A stretch of DNA of 64,000 bases from Bettongia penicillata ogilbyi (Eukaryota; Chordata; Mammalia; Diprotodontia; Potoroidae), in contig JAJHZJ010000751.1 in assembly GCA_023548195.1 (NCBI GenBank), positions 558,001 to 622,000 on the forward strand. Reading direction: 5' to 3'. The position numbers and the translations under genes are program-made. Below are positions 11,356 to 23,640 of the stretch, in pieces; position 1 is the stretch's first letter; each line of letters begins with the position of its first letter. Under the pieces are notes generated by a model, which searched no databases, was not told where the DNA came from, and saw only the letters and a list, made by a program, of their open reading frames with translations.

Positions 11356-12789
11356 AAAAATAAACGTTTCTGATTGATTGCTGATTGAGGAAAGGCATCA
11401 CTTAACTTTGTTTTATGTATATCCTGTACCATAGTCATATACCGTATAATAAAAGATGAATAAATGAAAAAAATGCAGTAGTTTAAAACTCGTTGCCCAT
11501 AATTTGTCAAGTTGGTTTTCAATTTTGCTGTGATACAGTCCTGGCACACAATGAGAGTATCCCTCACTTTGAACTCTTTTATCACCATTCTTCATTGCCC
11601 TCCTTAATAATTAGAGCCATCCACAACCACCCATTTCAAGTAGGTGTGATATTTGGTATTTCTTATTTGTATTACTGTATCTTGCCTTCTTGGGGCATCA
11701 AATAACAAAGGACCTGTTTTGCTCTCCTCTATTTCTAGCCTATCACAATGATAGCTTTCTGAAGAGCCAGTCTGCCAGTCTAGGCTTCATTGTCTGCTTT
11801 TTATTGCACTCTTAGGAACAGTGAAATCCCAATAAATAGGAGCTCTACTCAGTAGTATTCTCAGCAACCAAATTTCTGGTATTTTAGTTTCCTTCAAATG
11901 CCTTCATAGTCACTATAATGGTCTCAGGGTACACAAAGTTTTGTTATGTATCAACCTAGTTGATATCCCCCAATTTTGCCATACACCCCCACAACACACA
12001 CACCACATGGATGATAGCTAAGAGATTGCTTCATGTTCTCCTATATTAAATTACATTCCCAGAAAAAAAACTATTATATAGACTTTGTCTCACAAAGAAC
12101 ATGGTGTAAAGTATACATATTAGAAATACTGCAAAATAATTGAAGTTGTTCTGTAAGTCATGTTTGCTTGAAATTGGGAATCTCAATTCATGGATTTCTA
12201 AAGAACAAAGTAACTCTAGTTCTTTGTAAAGATAACTGGTACATACAGTAAGATATGCAGGCATGGTTTCAGTAAGAAGAAAAACATATTTGTTTCCTTG
12301 CCCAGTCAGCAGGCTTACCCTAAAGATGTTGACTTGGCAGTAATGTTTTTCATTAGCTACACTTGGGAATCTGGTATTTCTATTGATAAATGTAAAGCAA
12401 GCATCAATACCAAATTTGAATCAAGATTGAATGCTGTGATTATTTCCATCTCTAAAATGTATTAACCGTGTCTTCACTTACTTTTAGAAAATTTAGACAT
12501 TTTCATTGTGGACAAAGCATGACATATTTCCCATTCTCGAGTGGATAAAACTCTTTTTCATTGAATTCAATATGAGTTATAAGATTTCTCCATGATAAAA
12601 TTTAAAATTAATGATATCAAATACCACAGGATTTAGTCATAAGGAGCCTCAGAGTCCACCAAGTCAGGAGCATACCTGAATAGAATTACCACTACTGTAT
12701 GCCATACAATTGGATATCCAATTTCTATTTGGAGTACTTTCAAAAAGGTACTTAATATCCACCAACCCCAGAATTAGTTTATTCACTAA
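11356..12789. other. Unassigned DNA
   Basis: No recognised repeat or gene in 1.4 kb. Minus-strand frames of 60-120 codons at 11.2-11.6 kb overlap the SINE and have no family features. Confidence 0.45.
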
Positions 12790-13045
12790 TAGTAATAATA
12801 GCTAACCTTATATAGCATTTAGTGTTTACAAAGGAATTTACAAATATTATCCCATTTTATAGCTATAATAATCCTGAAATATAGGTGCTATGATTATCTT
12901 AATTCTACTGATGAGGAAACTCAGACAAAAAAGAGATTAAGTGACTTGCTCAGTGTCACACAACTAGTAGAAGTATGAAGACAGATTTAAATTCAGATTG
13001 TCTTATTTCCAGGTCCAGCAATCTATCCTCTACATACTGGTTAGT
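12790..13045 (-). mobile_element. MIR/CORE-SINE copy
   Basis: In plus orientation: 'AATAATAGCTAACCTTATATAGCATTTAG', 'AATATTATCCCATTTTATAGC', 'CTGATGAGGAAACTCAGAC', 'AGTGACTTGCTCAGTGTCACACAACTAGTAG'. This is the near full-length reverse complement of MIR. Confidence 0.85.
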
Positions 13046-13059
13046 CAAAATTTTTAAGA

Positions 13060-13420
13060 GACTTTTCTTGGCACAAACCTAACTACTAAGCCTACTTGCT
13101 TCTTCCCTTTGGAGCCTAAAAGAACATGCTTCATTCCTTTTTGTCATGTATCTACCCTTCAAATATTTAAGGTAGCTATCCTGTGGAGTTGGAATTCTTC
13201 TTTTTTCCTGCAGGCTAAAATATCCCTATTTCCTCCAACTCATGTAAAATACCCTTGAGGTCCTCTACCATTCTGGTGGCCATCTTCTAGATGATGTCTT
13301 TTTAATATCCTTCCTAAACTGATATGCCTAGTATTGAATACAATTTTACTGATGTAGCCTGATCAAGCTACATTTTTCATAAGTACTGTTACTACTTGAT
13401 TCCTGAAAGTCATGCTTTCT
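13060..13420 (-). mobile_element. L3/CR1 LINE 3' region
   Basis: Plus-orientation blocks match minus-strand CR1/L3: 'ACCCTTCAAATATTTAAGGTAGCTATC', 'CAGGCTAAAATATCCCTATTTCC', 'CCATTCTGGTGGCCATCTTCTAGATG' and 'CCTTCCTAAACTGATATGCCTAGTATTGAA'. Confidence 0.75.
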
Positions 13421-13789
13421 TTAAAATATTTTTTCAAATATCTGTTATTCTGTCTGGATTCAAGCTGATGGACAAACAATGGAGTCAGAATGGAAACATT
13501 ATCAAAGGGTCAATTACAAATGTTAAAGTTAGCTAAGCAGAAAGGTTATAAACTGTTCAAAGAGAATACTGTAGAATGAAGATGTGTTTTCTCACATCCA
13601 TATCTAAATGCTTCACATATATATTTTAATTTGAGTAGAAGCATTCTTTTTTCTTATATATCCATTTTCATATTCCTCTGACTTCAGCTATTCAAAATGA
13701 GGAGAAACAAACATAAACTTTCTAAGTTACATGAAATTTAAGAGTAAAGATTAAAAGGATATTAAGAATCTCTTTCATTGATTAACATA
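13421..13789. other. Unassigned DNA
   Basis: Nothing recognised. Confidence 0.45.
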
Positions 13790-13960
13790 GATGGAAAGGA
13801 ATTTGGAGATGGTCTAGTCAATCCTCTTCATTTTACAAATGAGGAAAATGAGTTCCCAGGAGGTTGAACTAATTACTCAAATCACATGGCCACTTACTAG
13901 TAGAATTCAACATTATTTAAGTCCTTTCATGACGACCGCCTATTTCCTCTTGCACCATAT
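13790..13960 (-). mobile_element. MIR-like SINE fragment
   Basis: 'TTGGAGATGGTCTAGTCAATCCTCTTCATTTTACAAATGAGG' followed by a degenerate 'CAAATCACATGGCCACTTACTAGTAG' resembles the common minus-strand MIR/THER layout. Short and diverged. Confidence 0.55.
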
Positions 13961-14039
13961 TACTCCTCCTTCTGAGTTCAAACCTCTTCTATTCAATGAT
14001 GTTCTGAAAGTAAAATTTTAACTAAGTCAAATTTGTAGA

Positions 14040-14988
14040 AATACAAGTCATTCTCCAGTTGATAGACAAAGGATATGAATAGGCAGTTTTCAGATGAAGA
14101 AATCAAAGCTACCTATAGTTATATGAAAAGATGATGTAAATCACTTGATTAGAGAAGTGTAAATCAAAACAGCTCCGAGGTACCATATCACACCAATCAA
14201 ATAGGCTAACATGACAAAATGTTAGCTAACATGATAATGATAAATGCTGGAGAAAATGTGGGAAAATTGGAACATTGATGCATTTTTGGTGCAATTGTGA
14301 ACTAATTCAACCATTCTTGAGGGCAATTTGGAACTATGCCCAACGGGCTATAAAATCATGCATACCCTTTGACCTAGCAATATGACTTCTAGGTCTGTAT
14401 TCCAAAGAGATCATACAAATGGAGAAAGGACCTGATTGCACAAAAATATTTTTAGTTGCTCATTTGGTGGTGGCAAAGAACTGGAAATTGAAGGGATGTC
14501 CATCAGTTGGGGAATGACTGAACAAGTTGTGATATATGAATGTACTAGTGTGCTATAAAAAATGATAAGCAGGTGAACTTCAGAAAAACCTGTAAAGATT
14601 TATATGAACTGATGCTGAGTGAAGTCACTAGAAGCAGGAGAACATTGTACGTAGAACCAGTTACATTGTGTGATGACTTACTTTGATAGACATCTTTTTT
14701 TTGCAATGCAAGGATCCAAGATGACTCTGAAAGACTCACGATGGAAAATGATGTTTACGTCTAGAAAAAGAACTATGAACTGTACATACAGATCAAAGCA
14801 TTTTGTTTACTCTCTCTCTTTTGTTTCTTCTTTCTCATGGTCCCTTTGGTTCTAATTCTTCTTTACATATTACATGCCATCTTAGGGTGGGAAGAGTGGA
14901 GAGATGGGGAGAAAATTTGGAACTCACAATCTTATGGATGTCAATGTTGAAAACTAAAACTAAAAAAATAAATTTAAAAAAAGTAGAT
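14040..14988 (+). mobile_element. L1 LINE 3' end (ORF2 C-terminal region and 3' UTR)
   Basis: Layout matches the end of mammalian L1 ORF2: 'CAGTTGATAGACAAAGGATATGAATAGGCAG', 'AAATCAAAACAGCTCCGAGGTACC', 'GCTGGAGAAAATGTGGGAAAATTGGAACATTGATGCATTTTTGGTG' in pieces, 'CCCTTTGACCTAGCAATA', 'CATCAGTTGGGGAATGACTGAACAAG'. The 3' UTR then runs to an A-rich end near 14,988 with AATAAA upstream. Stops are numerous, so it is non-coding now. Confidence 0.92.
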
Positions 14989-15127
14989 TTATTAAATTTA
15001 CATTTCTTTGTCAGCATAAATGGAATGATGGGCACTTTTATGATTTGTGTAATGAACATTATAGCAGATAATATAAGTTTTGAAGTTTACTATTGTGACT
15101 GATTTTACATTGATAATATATGACATT
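14989..15127. other. Short unassigned spacer
   Basis: AT-rich; nothing recognised. Confidence 0.4.
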
Positions 15128-15672
15128 GCTGTCCTTCAGTTGTTCAGTTGTGACTAACTCTTTGTGACCACATGGACCACTACATACCTGGCCATTCTAT
15201 TCTCCACTATTTTGTAAATTCTATCCAAGTTAACATCATTCTCATGACTGTATCTATCAACCTCATTCTCTGCTCTCCCCTTTACCTTTTGCCTTCAATC
15301 TTTCCCAACATCAGGGTTTTTTCCAATGAGTCCCATTTTCTCATTATATGGTGAAAGTGTTTAAGTTTCAGCTTCAGTATTTGAACTTCAATTTAATAGG
15401 TAAATTAATATGATTGAACATTGACTGGCTTGGTCTTCTTACTGTTCAAAAGACTGTCAAATGTCTTCTTCAGCACCATAGTTTGAAAACCCTTGATTCT
15501 GCAGCACTAAGCTTTCCTTGTAGTCTAATTCTAACAGCCATGCATTGCTCCTATGGGGGGAAAAATTCTCTTTGACTATATGGACCTTTGTCAACAAGGT
15601 GATGTCTCTGATTTTTAGTAATGCTGTAAACTTCTAATCCAGTGTTCTAACTATCCTTGTCAGGGGAAGTGG
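15128..15672 (-). mobile_element. BovB-type RTE LINE, 3' part
   Basis: In plus orientation it carries hallmark reverse-complement BovB blocks in order: 'TTGTTCAGTTGTGACTAACTCTTTGTGACCACATGGAC' (the 3' tail), 'CTTCAATCTTTCCCAACATCAGGGTTTTTTCCAATGAGTC', 'AGTTTCAGCTTCAGTATTTGAAC', 'TTCTTCAGCACCATAGTTTGAAAACCC', 'ACTATATGGACCTTTGTCAACAAGGTGATGTCTCTG'. These derive from the end of the RTE reverse-transcriptase ORF and the short 3' UTR. It is decayed. BovB-type RTE elements are known in marsupials as well as ruminants and squamates. Confidence 0.88.
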
Positions 15673-16189
15673 AACATTGAGTATGGTACTGCATCCCATT
15701 TGGAATGTCTATCGCTATCTGTATCTATCTGTATGTCTGCATGTATGTATGTGAGTACAACTTTTGCCACTCTGTTATGGTGCTTGAGAAAATGAGTTAA
15801 TATTTGATAAGAAGATGTTCTATGACAGGATTAATTCTCCCTTCATTATAGAAGAACTCAAGGTAAATTTAACATTTTATAAAATCACTCCCCTTTATAA
15901 AGACATATGATGCGATGGAGATCCCAGTAATCTGGTTAAGACACTTTTAATCCCTGCCAATTTGACTGAGTAATAAATAGACTGAAAAGCACCCTGCATT
16001 CAGGCCAAAATAATGCTAGTGAGAAACAAAGAGGTGATACTGTAACTTTTCCTTAAGAAAGATGTTCCAAAATATGATTGTTTTATCTGGCCAAAACTCA
16101 ACACCATTTTGAGTAATAATTTTAAAAATCTCTGCAAGAATCAGCACTAATGAGTTTTTAATTCATTAAGAAAGAGATTACTAATCTGT
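15673..16189. other. Unassigned DNA
   Basis: Only a small GTATCTATCTGTATG stretch near 15,715-15,750 stands out. Confidence 0.45.
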
Positions 16190-16389
16190 ATTCCACAGAC
16201 CTCTCTCTCCTTAAACAAGTCCATGAATAGTTTTCAGGAAGTCCCTGAATCTGAATGGGAAAATAAATACATTCTTATTTTCACAAACTTCTAATTGAAA
16301 TCTAGAATTCCTTCAATTAAGGATTTAGGTAATACCCATTATTACAAGAAGCAGTCCTTAGGCTTAGTCAGACTGCCAAAAGTGTTTAC

Positions 16390-16441
<52 letters not shown>

Positions 16442-16452
16442 AACCCTACCAT
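16190..16452. mobile_element. Old non-autonomous DNA element (hAT-like), with an AC repeat grown inside
   Basis: The order 'TTTTCAGGAAGTCCCTGAATCTGAATGGGAAAATAAATACA', 'AACTTCTAATTGAAATCTAG.ATTCCTTCAATTA', 'AGTCCTTAGGCTTAGTCAGACTGCCAAAAGTG', '(AC)n', 'TTTGAACCCT' fits a dispersed mammalian repeat that I recall with terminal 'TTAAGAACCCCTG'. The class assignment to hAT is from memory and is uncertain. Confidence 0.5.
16393..16436. repeat. (AC)22 microsatellite
   Basis: An uninterrupted AC run; it lies where the parent repeat has an A-rich ACACAAAA stretch, so it probably grew from that seed. Confidence 0.97.
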
Positions 16453-17532
16453 TAAGGTCACAGACTAGTCCTTGAGTAAATAATAGGTGTAGATCACTTG
16501 CCTTGTTCTTTTGGCTTTTTTAACTTCATTTCCTTTTTTTTTTCTTTTCTTTTCCTTTTCCCTATGGAGATATAAAAGAATTATTTTAGCCTTACATTTA
16601 ATACCAATGTTTCTGTATTCAGGCCTGGAAAGGAAAGCAGAATTCATTCCCTCTTACACATTTCTAGGTGTTGTAGTGACCACAGATACTCAGTTAAAAT
16701 ATCACTCTTCTCATAATTACCATACTTTGCCTATTATCTCCTGTACACTTCCAGAACTTAGTCTCAAAAGACTCAAGTACTCATGAAGTACCCCTTCTAG
16801 CAGATAAGAGCCTTGATGTGCTTCCTAGGCAGAAGGAGACTGAAGTACAGCTGTTCTAAAAGAAAAAAGGTAACACTTTGAAGTAACGACCCAGCTAATT
16901 AATGCTGAATTCCAGCAGAAATCCTATTCCTCCTGAAGTACTTATGACATCCATATTAATACCAAATGAGCCCATCAGAATTAATGTCCTTGCAATAAAT
17001 ACCAAAGGAGTTGAGAATGATTAGGCCATTATAATAAAGTGTTACATAGAAAGATGAAAAAAAAAAGACAGGTTTAAAGGGGAAATGGCAATAATTTGTC
17101 TCTGTAGAGTGTAGTGAGTGGAATAAATATTTATTAAATGCACAAAGGATATGGAAATACACAGGCTCAGTTATTCTACATTTACTTCATTTTGAAATGA
17201 AAAAAAATCTGGGCAGTGTCATACTATCCAATGTCTGCGATTTCATGAAACTTAGTTAACAGGTCTAAACTTTAATGGGCGGCGCATCAAATTTGAAAAT
17301 ATCAGTCAAACTTGAAATCCATGTCCCACTGCTTTTGGCTAGTGTGACCTAAAAAGGTCACTTCACCTCTGGTCTCAAGAAACATTATCTATAAAAATAA
17401 TGGGGCAATCCTGGTGGAACTTTAAGATGTGTCAAGAGAGCTTAAGGTGTCCTATAATTCTAGGATACAATGCCCTCTAGATTTCAACAATTTGTCTTTC
17501 TTATGGTTGGATCAATATGAAGGCTCATTATC
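16453..17532. other. Unassigned DNA
   Basis: A faint MIR-like piece may lie at 17,340-17,470 ('GTGACCTAAAAAGGTCACTTCACCTCTGG'). Otherwise nothing is recognised. Confidence 0.4.
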
Positions 17533-17770
17533 TTGCTGTTCATTTGTTTCAGTTGGGTCCAACTCTTCATGATGCCATCTTGGGTTTTCTTGGAAGGATA
17601 CTGAAATGGTTTTCCAGTTCATTGTACAGATGACCTGAGGCACATAGTTAAATGATTAGCCTAGGGTTACACAACTAGTAATTGTCTAAGACTGGATTTG
17701 AATTTATGAAGATATGTCTTCCTGACTCCAATTCTTGCACTCTACCCACTGTGCCACCTAGCTGTCCTAC
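17533..17770 (-). mobile_element. tRNA-headed SINE with BovB-like tail, full length
   Basis: Plus-orientation order: tail 'TTGTTTCAGTTGGGTCCAACTCTTCATGATGCCATCTTGGG', body 'GGTTTTCCAGTTCATTGTACAGATGACCTGAGG', then 'CTAGGGTTACACAACTAGTAATTG' and the head 'CACTGTGCCACCTAGCTGTCC'. Orientation is opposite to the copy at 11.1 kb. Confidence 0.88.
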
Positions 17771-17944
17771 CTGACTATATATCTATAGATATAGATATTT
17801 TCTCCATTTTGTCACTGCCAATCATTATTGTCTTCCTTTCTCTAGATGCTTACAGTGGGGGTATAACCAAATTCTCTGAAGAAGTAAGGTAGCATAGAGG
17901 AAAACTCATTGTGTTTGGAAAGTTTTGGCTAAATTCTAGGAACA

Positions 17945-18090
17945 TAAATTTAGGGATGCAATTACTTTAGAGTTCATTTAGCCCAACCTCTTTTATTATA
18001 GATGAGGAAACTGAAGGTTGGAAAGACGAAGACCTTTGTCCAGGTTCACACAATTAATGGAAGGTAAGATTACCTGCAAGATCCAGTTAT
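17945..18090 (-). mobile_element. MIR-like SINE fragment
   Basis: 'AGTTCATTTAGCCCAACCTCTTTTATTATAGATGAGGAAACTGAAGG' and 'CAGGTTCACACAATTAATGG' follow the minus-strand MIR/THER pattern. Confidence 0.65.
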
Positions 18091-18824
18091 CTATTCCGCT
18101 TTATTTCTCTTGAAAAGAAGATCTTTAAAATATCAAAAGTGTGATAATGCATGTTTATGGTTCTGAGAAGAAGGCTTCTAAGCACAAAAGAAGAGAGAAC
18201 TTTTTTAATGAAGATGAGAAAGAACAGGGACTTTCCACAGATTTTATTGTCTAACACAAAAAGGCAGGATCTCAAGTACATCCGAGTATTGCACTTCCCA
18301 TGTTAGTGGTTAGGTTCCAAAACCCATCAACAAGAATCCATTTCCTATTTGAATTCCTATTGGACTTAGGATTCATTTATAATGAGCACACAATTCCTGT
18401 GCTACTTCCATACCTCAGAGAATCTGTGATCTCATCAAAGTGGAAATTTCCTTCACTAATGATGCTCTTACTCACCTCCTCCTTATCTAATTCTTTTAGA
18501 TAATATTCCATCAGTATATTATAGACTATTAATACAGTAAGTTTGAGCCTTTCCTCTGATCCTTTTAACATTTCATGAATGCTAGAACTGCACTCAGGTA
18601 GTCCACCACTCTAACAACTGTATATAACCCATTTCATCACACAGAAGCACACACACATGTGTATATACATAATCATAATTAATAGTTATATTTGCATACA
18701 TATATATATATAATTTTATTAATTATGATTTACTATCCAACCTGTATAGATAATGTTAGAGGATATAAGGTCTTGATAATGGAACTCTTGTTTTGTTTTG
18801 TCTTTACGTCACTAGCAGTTTTTT
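18091..18824. other. Unassigned DNA with a 14-bp palindrome pair
   Basis: No gene recognised. Bases 18,671-18,684 (AATCATAATTAATA) and 18,717-18,730 are perfect reverse complements around an AT-rich 32-bp loop. Confidence 0.5.
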
Positions 18825-19045
18825 AGGGAAATTCTTAACTATATTCCAGATACTATTGCACTGGCAATGCAAAGACAAAAACTAAACAGTGAATGCCTTC
18901 TAGAGTGCTACATTCTGGTGGACAAGGGATTTAGAGGCACATTCCAGTCCACTCTCTGTCAGTATTTTGTAGTGTGAAATAGGGAGAATGACTAGACCTC
19001 TCCCAGTCAATTTCCTCATCTACAAAATGAAGAAGTAAAACAGGC
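18825..19045 (+). mobile_element. MIR/THER-like SINE fragments
   Basis: 'CAGATACTATTGCACTGGCAATGCAAAGACAAAAACTAAACAGTGAATGCC' resembles the core also seen at 5,455. 'CAGTCAATTTCCTCATCTACAAAATG' at 19,000 is a MIR body piece. They may be two elements. Confidence 0.5.
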
Positions 19046-20319
19046 AATGATACTGGAACTGTGACTTCATTCAATTGGGGGAACACTAGAGGAGTAAACT
19101 CCCTCTATGTCCTCTTCAATTTATAGTTAGAAATTTGCCTAATTATAATGGAACAGTTATTATTCTAATCTCCACTGCCTGAAAACTAGGTAAATTGCAT
19201 TCCTCCCCATCCCCCCACCAGTTCTCTGTACCCTTAAGGGACTGAGAGAGTAGTATTTAGTCTCTGTCATTGGAAGTTAGGAGGAGGGCAATGAATTTAC
19301 AGCTTCAGCAACAACGAGTACAGCAGAGACATTTTACCCAATCAGAAACAATAATACATTAGGGACCCTGCAGCACTGGTGACAATTTCACCCTTTAGCA
19401 TTTATTCTCCATGTGTTAGACCATGATACATAATCTCCATGCTTGCGTATTCTCCCACCGATGGTCTACATATTTGTAGAAGAGTGTGCCTTGATTTATG
19501 AGGCATGTCTTCTTACATTGCATTAAACGCCTTTGTTCAAATTAATTAGCTCCTTTGACTGGCAATAGTAAAAGTAGACACACTGGTACCTCATGAGGTA
19601 TCATTCTGAGTAGATGCAAAACCAAAGCACCTTGAACTGGGGCAGGGGCTGGCATGGGAGCAGCTGCCACAGGTACCACAATCCTGTGACTTAAAGACTA
19701 TTGCTTTTTGCAGTGTGCCATATAACATCATGCAAAGCCCTGAGCCCTACTGTATTTGTCTAGTTATCTGGAAAGAAATTAGCATCTGCAATATTGTACT
19801 TTTCAAAGGAAACTGTATTCTTTGAATATTGTTGTACTCACCCATAATACTCTGAAGATAGCTACATTTTGCTTGTACATTAGCTTTAATTAACTAATAG
19901 ATTTTCATTTTGAGCTCTTTGCTGTCAACTTCCACCATAGTGTTTGAATGTAGATTCCTTTGTAAAATCATCATAACCATATTTTCTAAAGTGTTAGGCT
20001 ATTAATGTCTTATCAGAGAAGGTCAACTGATCTATTATAATTTATTTTTTGTCTCATTTACAATGATTTTGTATGAGATTTTTCTTTCCCAACAGTTTTT
20101 TCCCCAATATTCCATCTTATTACTATCAGCAACATGCATATTCCTTTCTTAATGATTGCTATTGTTAATATTCATATTTCATACCTATAATGTACCCCTT
20201 AGAAATACTAAATAATCCTCCAGGTTGAGATTTGGCTGTGCTATAGAATTCCTTCCCTTTATTCAGAGATCTTATAGTAGTTGCTTGACGATTTTGTGAT
20301 CTGAGGCCTAGTTTTAAAG
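19046..20319. other. Repeat-poor single-copy DNA
   Basis: About 1.3 kb with no repeat signature. The 19,430-19,950 part has balanced composition and no simple repeats, unlike the rest of the window, so it is the best place here to look for a conserved non-coding element. Nothing in it resembles an exon with a clear frame. Confidence 0.4.
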
Positions 20320-20480
20320 CAAAAGGTCTTGGTTCACTTCCTAGGACATGTTTTGCAATGTATGTACACTTTTTGTGCCTCAGTTTCTCCTATCAATTAA
20401 ATAAAACAATATTGGTTGCTATCATATTAAATCATGGTGATGCTATGAGCAGTAATAGGAATAGTTAGTTGTAGTGTTTT
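20320..20480 (+). mobile_element. MIR-like SINE fragment
   Basis: 'TTGTGCCTCAGTTTCTCCTATCAATTAAATAAAACAATATTGG' matches the middle of MIR in plus orientation, diverged. Confidence 0.5.
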
Positions 20481-20579
20481 GACAGAATGAGGTGAAGTTC
20501 TAAGAACATTAAACAGAATTCAATATAGATATTTTAATAAGAGAAATATTAAAGAGTTGCACAGCACTATTCTGTCTTC

Positions 20580-20690
20580 TTTTATTAGTTAAGCCTCACC
20601 AAAAGCTTATTAAGGAAGATTGGGTATATATTCCCCATTTAGAGATAAGGACACTAAGATACACAGAGATAAAGGTAGTGTCTACACTGC
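20580..20690 (-). mobile_element. MIR-like SINE fragment
   Basis: 'TATTCCCCATTTAGAGATAAGGACACTAAGATACACAGAGATAAAGG' corresponds to minus-strand MIR. It faces the fragment 100 bp to the left. Confidence 0.55.
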
Positions 20691-20792
20691 ACTTGAAAAG
20701 TAACTATTTTTAAGCTTAAAGTTTAGCTGGAAATGTTTTAGTAGGAAGTCCATCTTAACAAACTTATTCTACTTTTTTTAAATCTAAGGTGT

Positions 20793-20794
<2 letters not shown>

Positions 20795-20854
<60 letters not shown>
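20795..20854. repeat. (CT)30 microsatellite
   Basis: An uninterrupted CT run of about 60 bp. Confidence 0.97.
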
Positions 20855-20859
<5 letters not shown>

Positions 20860-22235
20860 GCTACTGTCACTTTTTAAAAGTTATTGTGCCAAATGATGTG
20901 AATAGTCTGTCCCCATCTTCTTATTTACTGAGGAAAATAAAATGGTTTGAATGAAATTCTCAGTTTTGAATTAGTCATATAGACTGAGATCAGACTTCCT
21001 TATGGCTAAATTCCCACAGGCTTGTTCATAACCTGAGCCACCTCATTATAATTCAGTCTCAAGAAATGTTGAGACAAGCAAAGGCTCCTGCCAGAATTAT
21101 TAAACTACCCTGAGGAACATAAAATCAGAAGGTCCTCCTATACTCTGTGTGTGATTCCTGATGTCAACATCACACATAAATTAGACATTAAACTGAATCT
21201 TAATATGAGGAGCAATGTGAATGCTGATCCTGTGTGCCCAGCTTTACCTGCTGTCCATGCAATGGGCTCCAGGGGATATAATGATTACTAAGGGACATCC
21301 ACAAATAATAAAGCCATTTTGACAGTCATCAGCAATTATGAACTTCAAAAATCACAGGAAATTGAGAACTTCAGTTTCAGAAGGGAATGTTGGATGAAGG
21401 AAATGTTCTAATTCCCCAAAGACAGTGTGCTGTTTAGGTTTCTGCCAGAATGAATTAAGAATTGTATATATTCACAAGGCAAGGTGATCTCCCTGTGGGA
21501 GGAGATGGGCAAGGCCATTACCCTTGAGCTCTTGGATTTATCAAGAAGAATGATCTATTCATTGAAAGAAAAGAAATATATCAAGTGGAAAAAAGACAAA
21601 ATAATTAAGAAGGTAAAATACACAAACAAAAAACAAAGATTAGCAATAGAATATGTATGGGAAAGTATATGTCTACATATGTATGTATATATCACTAGTT
21701 ATAGAGAAACATATCTAAACTTTATTGTAAACTTCTAGAGGAAAGAGGAAGGGAAAAAGAACAAAGTAAAAAAAGTGCACAGCAAAGAACAAAAGAACTC
21801 ATAAGGAAGCAAAGAAAGGATGGACAGTTTTCAACACAAAAAGTATTTTTTAATCATACAGGCTTTCTTGAAAAGAAAATTTATTGTTACATAATTTGAA
21901 TCATCTGTTACATTCTGCTCTGCACATGACATGATTTTTTTCTTTTCAACTTTGTATGTAAGTTCCAATTTTTAAGTTTATGATATGCTTTTGATTCTTT
22001 TTTATATTCTTCATTTGTGTTCTTGTGTTTGAGTCTAAAATAAAATTTAAAAAAAATTAAAAGAAGGCAAAGTATAGAAATCAAACTTGTGTTAGATGTA
22101 GGAAGACACAATAGATATAGTTATTGACAGATATAGAAAGAGACAGAGACAGCTATTTACAGATACAGACATTTTCTCTCTTTTTCTGTCATCTCTATAT
22201 TCATATTTCTCTATCCATTTTTATCTATTACTCTT
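20855..22235. other. Unassigned DNA
   Basis: About 1.4 kb with no recognised repeat or gene. A 84-codon frame at 21,484-21,738 is lysine-rich because the DNA is A-rich and has no family motif. Confidence 0.45.
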
Positions 22236-22475
22236 CAGTTGTTTTCTATTGTGTCTGACTCTTCATGACTCCATTAGGGATTTTCTTGGTAAAGATACTT
22301 CAGTGGTTTGCCATTTGTATCACCAGGTCATTTTATAGATGAGGAAACTGAGGCAAACAGGGTTAAGTGAATCATCCAGAGTCACACAGCTAGTAAGTGT
22401 CTGAGGCCAGATTTAGACTCACAAAGGTGAGTCTTCCTGATTCAACCCCTGGCATTCCATCCACTGCTGCCCATT
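22236..22475 (-). mobile_element. tRNA-headed SINE with BovB-like tail, full length
   Basis: Tail 'TGTGTCTGACTCTTCATGACTCCATTAGGG', body 'GTGGTTTGCCATTTGTATCACCAGG' and 'GATGAGGAAACTGAGGCAAACAGGG', 'CACACAGCTAGTAAGTGTCTGAGGCC', head 'CCATCCACTGCTGCCCA'. Both flanks contain TTATCTAT, a possible target-site duplication. Confidence 0.9.
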
Positions 22476-23004
22476 ATCTATCTATATTTCTCTCTATTCA
22501 CCACTATTACATATCTAATCATGTCCTATCTCTCATCTAGAGACCTGTAATACCACCCAAAGATCTTAGTATACTTTAAAACTTAAAACTAAATGAAGAA
22601 TCTTGGGCCCATATAGATCTACCTTGAAATGCTTCTATTCTGTATTGGTATAGTATATTTCAATATATTTTATATAATTACTGCATGTCTCTATGTATTT
22701 TATAAACAGTAAATGTACTATGTGTATATGCTTTATGCACATAAATATATACATATGCATATGTATACATGTTTGAGTGTGTATATTCATATATGTGTGC
22801 ATATATTCTGAACATTCTTTATAGATCTAGCTTAAAATTCTGACTGTTGAAATGAGAGCAAGGGGTAGAAGTTGTAGAAAATCAGATTTTGGCTAGATGT
22901 AAAAGGGAGAGAAATAAAATAGATGAAAAATTCTTCTTAATAACTCCTTTAAAAAGAAAGAATATAGTTGTGATCATCGTGTCTGAAGACTATAAAAATA
23001 TGGA
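22476..23004. other. Unassigned DNA with an alternating ATAC/ATATG tract
   Basis: Bases 22,735-22,812 are a degenerate CATATGTATACATG-type tract; nothing else is recognised. Confidence 0.5.
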
Positions 23005-23640
23005 AAACTCTCTTTCTCCTTATTTTAATATTTTGTTTTCTTCAACTATATGTAAAAATAATTTTGACATTCTTTTATCAAATTTTGAATTCCAAATTCT
23101 CTCTCTCCCTCCCCTTCCCTTTTATTAAGAAGGAAAACAATTCAATTTAGTTTGTACGTGTGTAGTACCGCAAAACACATTTACATGTAAGTCATGTTGG
23201 GAAAGAAAGTACACAAAAAACGAAACATAAAGAAAATAAGGAAAAGGTACCTTTGATCTGCATTCAGGCTTCATCAGTTTTTCTGTGGAGATGGTGGCAT
23301 TTTTCATCATAAGTATTTTGGAATTATCTTGTATCTTTCTATTGCTGAAAATAACTAGAATAATCACAGTTGATCTTCATACAACATTGTAGTTACTGTG
23401 TACAATGTTCTTCTGGTTCTGCTCATTAACTTTGCGTCAGTCAATGTAAGTCTTTTTAATGTTTTTTGAGAGCATACTACTTGTTATTTCTTATGTCATA
23501 ATAGTATTCCATCAAAATTATATACAGCTTGTTCAGTCATTTCCAAATTGATGGACATCTCCTCTGTTTCCAATTCTTTGCCACCACTAAAAGAGCTGCT
23601 AAAAATATTTTTGCACGTAAGGGTCCTTTTCTTTTTTTGC
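23005..23640 (-). mobile_element. L1 LINE 3' end
   Basis: Plus-orientation blocks in order: 'TTGAATTCCAAATTCTCTCTCTCCCTCC', 'AAAACACATTTACATGTAAGTCATGTTGGGAAAGAAAG', 'TTTTTCTGTGGAGATGGTGGCATTTTTCATCATAAG', 'TGTGTACAATGTTCTTCTGGTTCTGCTC', 'AATAGTATTCCATCAAAATTATATACAGC', 'CATTTCCAAATTGATGGACATCTCC'. It belongs to a different L1 subfamily from the copy at 7.8 kb because the 3' UTR proper differs. Confidence 0.92.
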
